NCBI GenBank assembly: GCA_028040005.1
Contig: JAOFKK010000001.1
Span: 1-40,456, forward strand
Reading direction: 5' to 3'
Length of the DNA: 40,456 nt
DNA from: Rickettsiales bacterium
Lineage (GTDB): Bacteria > Pseudomonadota > Alphaproteobacteria > Rickettsiales > UBA1997
This document shows positions 23,531-30,056 of this stretch, one piece after another (position 1 is the stretch's first letter; the number at the start of each line of letters is the position of its first letter). Under the pieces are notes generated by a model. The model ran no database searches, was not told where the DNA came from, and saw only the letters and a program-made list of their open reading frames with translations. Both the position numbers and the translations under genes were made by a program.

Positions 23531-24433
23531 TTAGAATGATTGAAATACCAAAATTAAAATTCCTGATAATATTAAGAATATGCCAATTATTTCTAATATT
23601 TGTATTTTCTCTTTAAAGAATTTTTTAGATATTAACATCGAAAATATCATTTCTATCTGTCCAACCGCTTTAACATAAGCAACATTACTCAAAGCATAAG
23701 CAGTGTACCAACCAGTTGAAACAATTAAAGTTGTAAAGCCTACTATTAATCCATTTTTAAAATATTTTTTAACTTTAAATATCTCGTCCCTATTGGTAAA
23801 ATATAAATATAATCCAACTGCAATAGCCTGACTAAATAGCAAAAATACAATTGTAAATGAAGCATTAATAATGATTGGTGTTTCTGGCATGCTAAGGGTT
23901 GAATTTTTAACAAATAGACCAGATATGGCAAAAGAAGTACCAGAAGCAATTCCCATCAGAGCAGATGGGGTTGAGATGGCAAATATTATTCTTTTTAAAC
24001 CAATATGCTCCTTAGTAACTGAGATAAAAATTAAACCAATAAAAGCAATAATAATGGCAATCATGCCAATAAAGCTAATAGATTCATGAAAAAACACCAT
24101 GCCAATAATTGCACTTTGTATGGCGTCAGTTCTAATATAGGCCGTACCAACAGCAAAATTTTTACGAGAAAATAAAGCAACCAAAAAAGAAATACCGATA
24201 ATTTGTGCAATACAAGCTATAGAGACATTAATTAAAAATGTATTATTGATTTTAGGAAAATCATAACCGAAAAGCAATAATCCTAAAAAAGCCAATAAAG
24301 CAAAGGGAAAACCAAAAATAAACCTAACCCAAACAGTGGTGCTATTAGATAAAAATTGCCTTAAATGTTTTTGTGAAGCATTTCTAATGGTTTGAACAAA
24401 GGCAGTAAAAATTGATATAAAAATCCAACTCAT
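23531..24433 (-). CDS. EamA-family (DMT superfamily) metabolite transporter
   Basis: 300 residues with ten predicted membrane helices arranged as two EamA repeats (first ~1-140, second ~155-300), e.g. LAFLGLLLFGY, AVGTAYIRTDAIQSAIIGMVF, IIGIFLILSGILILVF. EamA proteins move amino acids, nucleotides, S-adenosylmethionine or other metabolites; endosymbionts use them for uptake from, or export to, the host. Substrate not predictable. Central gene in the five-gene operon (24745 to 21631). Confidence 0.85.
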   Translation of the reverse strand: MSWIFISIFTAFVQTIRNASQKHLRQFLSNSTTVWVRFIFGFPFALLAFLGLLLFGYDFPKINNTFLINVSIACIAQIIGISFLVALFSRKNFAVGTAYIRTDAIQSAIIGMVFFHESISFIGMIAIIIAFIGLIFISVTKEHIGLKRIIFAISTPSALMGIASGTSFAISGLFVKNSTLSMPETPIIINASFTIVFLLFSQAIAVGLYLYFTNRDEIFKVKKYFKNGLIVGFTTLIVSTGWYTAYALSNVAYVKAVGQIEMIFSMLISKKFFKEKIQILEIIGIFLILSGILILVFQSF

Positions 24434-24444
24434 AATATTAAAAT

Positions 24445-24729
24445 TTAATCTTTTTCTTCTATTTTTGAACTTTTTTTAGTTAAGATTCTGATCTTTTCAG
24501 TTAATGCGTTTGAAATTTTAACCAAATCATCCTTATTATATTTTGTATAATCGGTATATTGGATCATATCTCTATCAAAAAGCATTTTATTATCGTCAGA
24601 TTCTATTATTTTAATTAATAAATTAATGGAATTATTGTCCTTTTTGACTTCTCGATCATTGGTAGGATAGCTACTAGCGCATGATGATAAAAATAGTGAT
24701 AAAATTATAACTCTTATTATGTTTTTCAT
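24445..24729 (-). CDS. Small lipoprotein of unknown function
   Basis: 94 residues: signal with lipobox (MKNIIRVIILSLFLSSCASS, Cys 17), then a hydrophilic, helical mature part with Lys/Asp/Glu-rich ends (IRILTKKSSKIEEKD). No family recognised. It lies 15 bases after a MGMT-like gene and 11 before the DMT transporter gene. Confidence 0.65.
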   Translation of the reverse strand: MKNIIRVIILSLFLSSCASSYPTNDREVKKDNNSINLLIKIIESDDNKMLFDRDMIQYTDYTKYNKDDLVKISNALTEKIRILTKKSSKIEEKD

Positions 24730-24744
24730 TTTAAAAGTAATTAA

Positions 24745-25035
24745 TTATTGCAAAATATGACTATCATTAACTATATTATCTATAATTTTAATATCATCCT
24801 TTTTTAATTTTTTAATTTTAGAATTAATACCACCATCGGCGCTATAGCCAGATATTTTACCATTTGCCAAAATTACCTTATAACAAGGATAAATATCAGG
24901 ATTTTTATTATATTTCATAATCATTGCCACTTTCCTTGGATGACATGAGAATTTTTCTGCTAAATATTTATAAGTAACAACTTTATTTTTAGGAATTATT
25001 GTTAAAAATTCTAATATTTGCTGCTTTATATCCAT
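24745..25035 (-). CDS. MGMT-like DNA-binding-domain protein (alkyltransferase family)
   Basis: 96 residues, only the DNA-binding/active-site domain of O6-methylguanine-DNA methyltransferases. IPKNKVVTYKYLAEKF is the usual helix-turn-helix start (typically IPxGxVxTYGxLA), and DIYPCYKVI corresponds to the active-site PCHRVI with Cys retained but His replaced by Tyr and Arg by Lys; ANGKISGYSADGG fits the following xGxLxGYxGG loop. The N-terminal domain of Ada/Ogt is absent, as in short members. With a Cys present it could be a true transferase; the changed PCHRV also resembles alkyltransferase-like proteins that lost that activity. First gene of the minus-strand operon. Confidence 0.8.
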   Translation of the reverse strand: MDIKQQILEFLTIIPKNKVVTYKYLAEKFSCHPRKVAMIMKYNKNPDIYPCYKVILANGKISGYSADGGINSKIKKLKKDDIKIIDNIVNDSHILQ

Positions 25036-25123
25036 ATTTGTTATTTTATGTCCATATTTATTATTTTATTATATAATATAAATTGATTTTATAAAGTTAA
25101 GATTATAAAATCTATTACTTCTT

Positions 25124-25209
25124 GGAGGGATGGCCGAGCGGTCAATGGCAGCAGACTGTAAATCTGCCCGCATATGCGTACGTAGGTTCGAATCCTACTC
25201 CCTCCACCA
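25124..25209 (+). tRNA. tRNA-Tyr (anticodon GTA), CCA encoded
   Basis: Class II tRNA: acceptor GGAGGGA/TCCCTCC, D-arm with GGCCGAGCGG, anticodon arm around CAGACTGTAAATCTG (anticodon GTA), long variable arm CCCGCATATGCGTACG, T-arm TAGGTTCGAATCCTA, discriminator A (25206) and CCA (25207-25209). Its 3' end and downstream flank are duplicated (see 25192-25258 and 25355-25421) and part of its T-arm reappears inverted at 25263-25276. Confidence 0.93.
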
Positions 25210-25258
25210 CTGATTTTGTGGTTGAAATATTTTGAAGGTTGTAAGATAATAATGCTGT
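25192..25258 (+). repeat. 67-base direct repeat, copy 1 (3' end of tRNA-Tyr plus flank)
   Basis: From ATCCTACTCCCTCCACCA in tRNA-Tyr through to ATAATGCTGT downstream. It is the same as 25355-25421 but for one base (CCTCCACC vs CCTCTACC). Confidence 0.85.
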
Positions 25259-25262
25259 AAAA

Positions 25263-25276
25263 ATTCGAACCTACGT
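25263..25276 (-). repeat. Inverted fragment of the tRNA-Tyr T-arm
   Basis: ATTCGAACCTACGT is the exact reverse complement of 25180-25193 in tRNA-Tyr (ACGTAGGTTCGAAT). The two could base-pair in a transcript that reads past the tRNA. Confidence 0.75.
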
Positions 25277-25354
25277 TTAAATTAAATATGGTTCGACAGG
25301 AGCATTTGAGCGTAGCGAAAAGCGCAACTGCTAGTTAAGCGAAGCGCCAACGTC

Positions 25355-25421
25355 ATCCTACTCCCTCTACCACTGATTTTGTGGTTGAAATATTTTGAAG
25401 GTTGTAAGATAATAATGCTGT
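25355..25421 (+). repeat. 67-base direct repeat, copy 2 (truncated tRNA-Tyr 3' end plus flank)
   Basis: Second copy of 25192-25258. It follows ~78 bases (25277-25354) that are richer in G+C than the surroundings (TTGAGCGTAGCGAAAAGCGC; TTAAGCGAAGCGCCAACGTC) and have no coding frame. Confidence 0.85.
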
Positions 25422-25440
25422 TTAAAACTCCCCTTGAAAT

Positions 25441-25465
25441 AAAATATTATTATAAATAATATTTT
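25441..25465. repeat. Perfect AT-only inverted repeat
   Basis: AAAATATTATT and AATAATATTTT around ATA. The AT-only stem is weak. It could be chance in this base composition or part of an element end. Confidence 0.35.
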
Positions 25466-25520
25466 ATGGCATGGGGGTAAAAAGCAATTAAGGCGCTTTT
25501 TTGTCTCAAAGCAATTTATT

Positions 25521-25570
25521 GCTTTGGTGGGGTATTAACACTTCCCAACACATAAATTACTTAATTACTA
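25521..25570 (+). repeat. Dispersed GGTGGGG/ATAAA repeat, copy C
   Basis: GCTTTGGTGGGGTATTAACA, then CTTCCCAACACATAAATTAC and TTAATTACTA. It matches copies A and B (4768, 4851) in GCTTTGGTGGGGTA, the ACTTC-CAACA-ATAAATTAC core and the following TAAT-ACTA. Confidence 0.45.
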
Positions 25571-25616
25571 CAGTAAAATATTTTTTTTGGTAAGGTATTG
25601 ATGTTACGACAGCAAT

Positions 25617-25721
25617 ATTATGACCAAATTAATAAGGACAGGTGGCTGAGTGTATGAGCGCAGCAGTTTGAAAACTGATTTTTTTTCTCGGCAGTTTTCA
25701 AGCTATTACTTAAATCGAGAA
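25617..25721 (+). repeat. 105-base tandem unit 1 with tRNA-Ser 5' fragment and hairpin
   Basis: Starts ATTATGACCAAATTAATAA, then GGACAGGTGGCTGAGTG (the exact first 17 bases of the real tRNA-Ser), diverges to TATGAGCGCAGCAGTTTGAAA, then carries CTCGGCAGTTTTCAAG (25687-25702), an exact inverted copy of the tRNA's anticodon arm (25878-25893). AGTTTGAAAACTG and CAGTTTTCAAGCT can pair (12 of 13) across a T-rich loop. Confidence 0.85.
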
Positions 25722-25826
25722 ATTATGACCAAATTAATAAGGACAGGTGGCTGAGTGTATGAGCGCAGCAGTTTGAAAACTGATTTTTTTTCTCGGCAGT
25801 TTTCAAGCTATTACTTAAATCGAGAA
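25722..25826 (+). repeat. 105-base tandem unit 2
   Basis: An exact second copy of unit 1, ending where the flank and 5' end of the functional tRNA-Ser repeat the start of the unit a third time (25827 to ~25862). Confidence 0.88.
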
Positions 25827-25845
25827 ATTATGACCAAATTAATAA

Positions 25846-25935
25846 GGACAGGTGGCTGAGTGGTCGAAAGCAGCAGTCTTGAAAACTGCCGAGCGTGCAA
25901 GCGTTCCGTGGGTTCGAATCCCACCTTGTCCGCCA
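25846..25935 (+). tRNA. tRNA-Ser (anticodon TGA), CCA encoded
   Basis: Class II tRNA: acceptor GGACAGG/CTTGTCC (one G-T), D-arm GGCTGAGTGGTCGAAAGC, anticodon arm CAGTCTTGAAAACTG (anticodon TGA, decoding UCA/UCN), variable arm GAGCGTGCAAGCGTTC, T-arm GTGGGTTCGAATCCCAC, discriminator G (25932), CCA 25933-25935. Complete and probably functional. It is preceded by two defective tandem copies of its 5' part. Confidence 0.94.
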
Positions 25936-25979
25936 GTTTCTATACTGCAAACTCAATCTCCGCTCAAATTTTCTAAGAC

Positions 25980-26303
25980 TTATCTAGGTCTACAAGCCCA
26001 GTAATGGCGGTACTTGCCGAGTTTCATTTTCAAAAAGCACTCTAAAAATCTTGTAACCGATTCTCTTTTTATCCATATCTGATAGTGGTTTTTTTGCAAA
26101 TCAATTTCTTGCAGCAAATCTTCGCCACCAGTGATCTTAATTGATTCTCCGGATGGAGGATTGCATTTTTTTGCAGATAAACTAAGAAGATGCCTCTTGT
26201 CGTTTATTTTATCTTCATCTCTTACGCTAACTAAAGAAACCTTTAACTTACCAGCATCATAGATTAATGTCTCGTTTACTGTTTCAAAATATTTCTTAAT
26301 CAT
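25980..26303 (-). CDS. Small unrecognised protein closing the type III R-M operon
   Basis: 107 residues, translationally coupled to the Res gene (ATGA overlap). Hydrophilic, no signal or membrane segment; contains IYDAGKLKVSLVSVRDEDKI, a strand-turn-strand-like HYQIWIKRESVTRFLECF and a basic, aromatic C-terminus (GKYRHYWACRPR). No family recognised. Its position as the last gene of a defence operon suggests an accessory role, for example a regulator or immunity factor, which cannot be verified from sequence alone. Confidence 0.6.
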   Translation of the reverse strand: MIKKYFETVNETLIYDAGKLKVSLVSVRDEDKINDKRHLLSLSAKKCNPPSGESIKITGGEDLLQEIDLQKNHYQIWIKRESVTRFLECFLKMKLGKYRHYWACRPR

Positions 26304-29269
26304 GACTTATTTCCCATAGCTTGATCAAAAAAATTCTTATAATTACTAGCTACCATATAGCGAGCATCTTCACCAAGAGCTTCAAAATGTTTGCGTCCAC
26401 AGTCAATTTTTCCTTTTTCTAAATCACGCAACATTCCTTCAAATGTATCTCCTTTTGTTTCTACAACAAAATAAAGGTGATCCTTTCCATCTTGTTCTAT
26501 CAAAACAGCCCAATCTGGATTATATGATCCAAGTGGCGTCTCAATTTTAAACCAGGCTGGCAATTTTGTATAAACTTTTACTTCTTCATTTTTCTCAAAA
26601 GATTCAGCTAAGCTGGACTCAATATTTGAATCATAAACCACATGATCATAGGTAGATTTTGCAGCCTCAATCATATTTTTATTGAGATATCCATTAAGCT
26701 CTTCGCTTTCAAACATCTCTTGGGCGTAGAAGTGGTCATTACCAATTTTGTGATATTTTATTCCATCAACAATGAATCTTCTCATTTCACGCTTAATTAA
26801 CTCCTTAACTCCATCGATAAATTTTTGAGGATTATTTTTAAAGGCTTCTAGTCGGCCACTTTCTAATAAAATATTAAGTATCGATTCTCGCTTTAAATTT
26901 GTTTCATTTTGCAGATAACTAAGAATATCCGGAATTTCATAATCACGAGCATCATATAAATGATTACTCTCCTGACTATCAATAACATTCACACCACCTT
27001 TACTAATTTCTGTTTTAGCTTTGGCATAATTAAATCTAGTTTTCCCAACTATTAGATTTTTTCCAATAGATTCAGCGCATTTTTTTATTAATTCCTGCGG
27101 ATCAAATTCAACATTATAAATGGTTTTGTATTTTACTTTATCCCACAATTCTTTAAACTCAGGGCTTTCAAAAACAGCCTTGTTTAGCTTTATAGTTTTT
27201 TTATCATCATTATTTTTAATATTAAGGCCGCCAGCAACTTTCTTTAAAGTAGCTATTATTTGCTCAGATTGCTCCACATAAGCATCTGGCAATTCAACAC
27301 TTCCTTCTTTAAGAGCCTTCTTAAGATTATCACTAACTTTACCCTTATTATCGATATATTCCTTTGTCAGCAAATGATTCCACACATTTTCTGAAGCCTG
27401 CGCTCCCAAAAACTTATCCTCTCCTTTTTCATCTTGATAAACAATATTAGCAAATAAATGCTCCTCAACAACTCCAAAGCGGATATTTTCTTCTTTTTCT
27501 ATTTCCTTTTGCAAGCCGTCAACAAATGATTCGTATGATTCATTGGCCATAACCGTTAATGTATTAACATCAAAACCATGAACTCTTTGTCCTTCTTGAT
27601 TAACGCAAATTCTTAAACCCCTTCCTATTTCTTGTCGTTTTTTGATAACTGATCCAGTTTCATTTAAGGTGCAAATCTGAAAAACATTTGGATTATCCCA
27701 ACCCTCTTTTAAAGCAGAGTGAGAAAATATAAATTTCAATTTTGAGTCAAAACTCAATAACTTCTCCTTATCTCTCATAATAAGGCCATATGTATCTTCA
27801 TCAGCCTTAGTATCACCTCTAGTATCTTTAGCGCCCCCCTTGTCGCTCGAGAAATATCCATTATGAACATTCTGGGCTAAAGTGGAAACATCCAACTCCT
27901 TAAGCAGATTGTTGTATTTTGGTTTTTTGATTAATTTAGAATATTCTTCCTCAAAAATAACCGCATATTTACCCTTCTCATTAGCGGCGCTGTAATCACG
28001 ATAATTAGAAACTCTATCAATAAAGAACAGACTCAAAACTTTAATGCCAAGAGGAGTTAATTTTAATTCTCTATTTAAATGCTCTTCAATTGTTTTGCGA
28101 ATTTGTAGCCTTTTATATTCATCTTCATTCACCTCGCCAATTGCTTGATTTAATCGAAGAATTTCCGGCTTACTGGTAAAATCAATATACTCGTTACCTT
28201 GCTCAGAGTAAATATCATTTATGATATAACCATCGTAAATTGTACGACCATTTGAAATAGTAAGTAAATCATCACCTTGCTTCACCCATTTTGTAATTTT
28301 CTCAACATTGGTTTTTCTTTGAATAGAAAGTTCAATTTTAGCTTTATGTCCTTTCTTATTATCAACTTCCAAAAGCTTAATATAGGCCTTATTATCCCCG
28401 TCTTTCACCTGAATTGAGGCAACTTCTATTTGCTTAACCAACTTTTGTTCATAAGCATCAATAGAATCTAGTTTATAAAGCATATCATGCTTTTTGGTAT
28501 GAGTTGCAGAATAGCGGAAGGTGCAAAGTGGATTTAGAGATTTAATTGCCTGCGAAGATTTATCTGTTGTATCCACGCTTTGCGGCTCATCAATAATAAC
28601 AATCGGATTAGTTGATTTAATAAAATCAATTGGCACTCCTTGCATTTTGTCATTCCAACGATGAATAATATTTGCAGTAGTTTCTTTAGAAGGGTCAGAA
28701 AAGCTTTTACGAAAAGCGTCAATATTAATAACCATAATTTGAATACAGTCATTAGCGGCAAAACTTCTAACTTGTTCTAATTTGGAAGAATTATAGAAAA
28801 AATAATCAACCGGAACATTATCATATAATTCTTTAAAATGATCTTTGGTCATTTCTAAAGATTTAAAAACGCCTTCTTTTATGGCAATGCTTGGCACTAC
28901 AATAATAAACTTACTAAAACCATAAAGTTTATTCATCTCAAAAACAGAGCGTAAATAAACATAGGTTTTTCCAGTTCCAGTTTCCATCTCAATGGTAAAA
29001 TTACGATCCTGCAATTCTTTAGATTGTTTTAAACCGTTTTTAAGCTGAATAGATCTGACATTATTTAAAATTTCCTCATCAATTAATTTTAAGCGATTGC
29101 CATAACCTTTATCAGTTTGATTAGACCATAATGCATCGAGAAGACCTCCATCTTTAATAGATGGCATAGAAAAAGCAGATTTACAAAGCTCTTGCCCTTC
29201 AAAAACTGAGCAAACTGCTTCCCAAGCTTTTTTCTGATGGATTTGATTTGGATCGAATTTAATTTTCAT
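26300..29269 (-). CDS. Type III restriction enzyme, Res (helicase/nuclease) subunit
   Basis: Res partners Mod; the complex hydrolyses ATP on meeting an unmodified site and cuts DNA. The 989 residues show superfamily 2 helicase motifs: Walker A METGTGKTYVYLR (95-107), Walker B IVIIDEPQS (~223-231), SATHTKK, the C-terminal RecA region with FIFSHSALKEGWDNPNVF and QEIGRGLRICVNQ (motif VI), and a C-terminal PD-(D/E)XK-type nuclease reading SYNPDWAVL...FVVETKGD. Length and all motifs are normal. It follows the HepT/MntA-like pair by 31 bases in the defence operon. Confidence 0.92.
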   Translation of the reverse strand: MKIKFDPNQIHQKKAWEAVCSVFEGQELCKSAFSMPSIKDGGLLDALWSNQTDKGYGNRLKLIDEEILNNVRSIQLKNGLKQSKELQDRNFTIEMETGTGKTYVYLRSVFEMNKLYGFSKFIIVVPSIAIKEGVFKSLEMTKDHFKELYDNVPVDYFFYNSSKLEQVRSFAANDCIQIMVINIDAFRKSFSDPSKETTANIIHRWNDKMQGVPIDFIKSTNPIVIIDEPQSVDTTDKSSQAIKSLNPLCTFRYSATHTKKHDMLYKLDSIDAYEQKLVKQIEVASIQVKDGDNKAYIKLLEVDNKKGHKAKIELSIQRKTNVEKITKWVKQGDDLLTISNGRTIYDGYIINDIYSEQGNEYIDFTSKPEILRLNQAIGEVNEDEYKRLQIRKTIEEHLNRELKLTPLGIKVLSLFFIDRVSNYRDYSAANEKGKYAVIFEEEYSKLIKKPKYNNLLKELDVSTLAQNVHNGYFSSDKGGAKDTRGDTKADEDTYGLIMRDKEKLLSFDSKLKFIFSHSALKEGWDNPNVFQICTLNETGSVIKKRQEIGRGLRICVNQEGQRVHGFDVNTLTVMANESYESFVDGLQKEIEKEENIRFGVVEEHLFANIVYQDEKGEDKFLGAQASENVWNHLLTKEYIDNKGKVSDNLKKALKEGSVELPDAYVEQSEQIIATLKKVAGGLNIKNNDDKKTIKLNKAVFESPEFKELWDKVKYKTIYNVEFDPQELIKKCAESIGKNLIVGKTRFNYAKAKTEISKGGVNVIDSQESNHLYDARDYEIPDILSYLQNETNLKRESILNILLESGRLEAFKNNPQKFIDGVKELIKREMRRFIVDGIKYHKIGNDHFYAQEMFESEELNGYLNKNMIEAAKSTYDHVVYDSNIESSLAESFEKNEEVKVYTKLPAWFKIETPLGSYNPDWAVLIEQDGKDHLYFVVETKGDTFEGMLRDLEKGKIDCGRKHFEALGEDARYMVASNYKNFFDQAMGNKS

Positions 29270-29300
29270 ACTCTTTAATGATTAGTTGTTGGCTATTATT

Positions 29301-29624
29301 TTATTCAAAAATAAATAATGTTTTAGCTGATTCATCTATATGTCTTTTTAGTGGTGGATAATTGATAAAATTATAGCCTTTTATATCGATTTTTAAGCCA
29401 AGGCTTGATTCATCAAAAAGAGTGTTAATTCTGTCAATATCTTTCTGCTCTAAATTGCCATATAACACCAAATCAAGATCTGAATATCCTTTATATTTTC
29501 CATTAGCTCTGGAACCAAAAATTCCTACTTTGGTGATTTTATCCTTATAACTATTTATTATATTTAAAATGATTTTTAATTCATTATCTGATAACCCATT
29601 ATTCATTTTATTTATTTGTTTCAT
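29301..29624 (-). CDS. MntA-like minimal nucleotidyltransferase (antitoxin candidate)
   Basis: MNT proteins of HepT-MntA modules add AMP to the HEPN toxin and silence it. The catalytic motif is perfect, GS-x10-D-x-D (GSRANGKYKGYSDLDLV). I place the start at the ATG at 29624 (MKQINKMNNG), which overlaps the upstream gene by 17 bases; the longest frame starts at 29651 and another ATG at 29606 avoids the overlap. The C-terminus has SSLGLKIDIKGYNFIN, the third catalytic Asp region. It lies between the HEPN gene and Res. Confidence 0.85.
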   Translation of the reverse strand: MKQINKMNNGLSDNELKIILNIINSYKDKITKVGIFGSRANGKYKGYSDLDLVLYGNLEQKDIDRINTLFDESSLGLKIDIKGYNFINYPPLKRHIDESAKTLFIFE

Positions 29625-30024
29625 GAAGTAATTTTTCATATAAATAATCAAATAGCCCGAAGTGATTATTTTCTATATTTTCTATAACTTGCGAGAATAC
29701 CTCGTGACTATATTGGTGACTCATCTTATTGCGATCATCCAAAGTTTTCATCCATTTTTCTCTATCAATAATAATTTTTGCTTCAATGGCCTTAATAATA
29801 ACTTCCTTAGGAGTAATTTTTTCTAAAACAACACCCTCATTATCTAAATAATCTTTGAGAGTTTTCCAGGCAAGTTCCCAGCTATATTCAAATCTTTGAA
29901 TAATTCCCTCTTCTTCTAATGGGGTTATTTTTTTTTCACTTCTCAATTCCATTGCCTCTCTTAAAAGAAGAAAAGCTCTTTTGTAATTATCAAATCTATA
30001 TTCCCATCTTAATTTTTCGCTCAT
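29608..30024 (-). CDS. HEPN-domain protein, HepT/HI0074 family (toxin candidate)
   Basis: 138 residues, all helical, with the HEPN RNase motif R-x4-H-x-Y exact (RNKMSHQY, ~103-110) and the family region FEYSWELAWKTLKDYLDNEG. In HepT-MntA modules this is an RNase toxin controlled by the adjacent nucleotidyltransferase; in the older HI0074 naming it is called the nucleotidyltransferase substrate-binding protein. It is inserted between mod (33 bases upstream) and its MNT partner, within the type III R-M operon. Confidence 0.87.
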   Translation of the reverse strand: MSEKLRWEYRFDNYKRAFLLLREAMELRSEKKITPLEEEGIIQRFEYSWELAWKTLKDYLDNEGVVLEKITPKEVIIKAIEAKIIIDREKWMKTLDDRNKMSHQYSHEVFSQVIENIENNHFGLFDYLYEKLLHETNK

Positions 30025-30056
30025 GTTATTTTATAAATTAATTTTAATTGATTAAA

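Larger units (their letters stand above)
25210..25845. other. Gene-free interval between tRNA-Tyr and tRNA-Ser
   Basis: No protein gene was seen here. It holds the second tRNA-Tyr 3' copy, a perfect 11-base inverted repeat AAAATATTATT/AATAATATTTT (25441-25465), a dispersed GGTGGGG repeat (25521-25570) and two tandem 105-base units containing tRNA-Ser-derived pieces (25617-25826). Confidence 0.7.

Noticed and set aside
25599..25935. The repeated 105-base units as a CRISPR array
   Set aside because: Only two full units, directly adjacent without spacers, made from tRNA-Ser sequence; no cas genes in the window.
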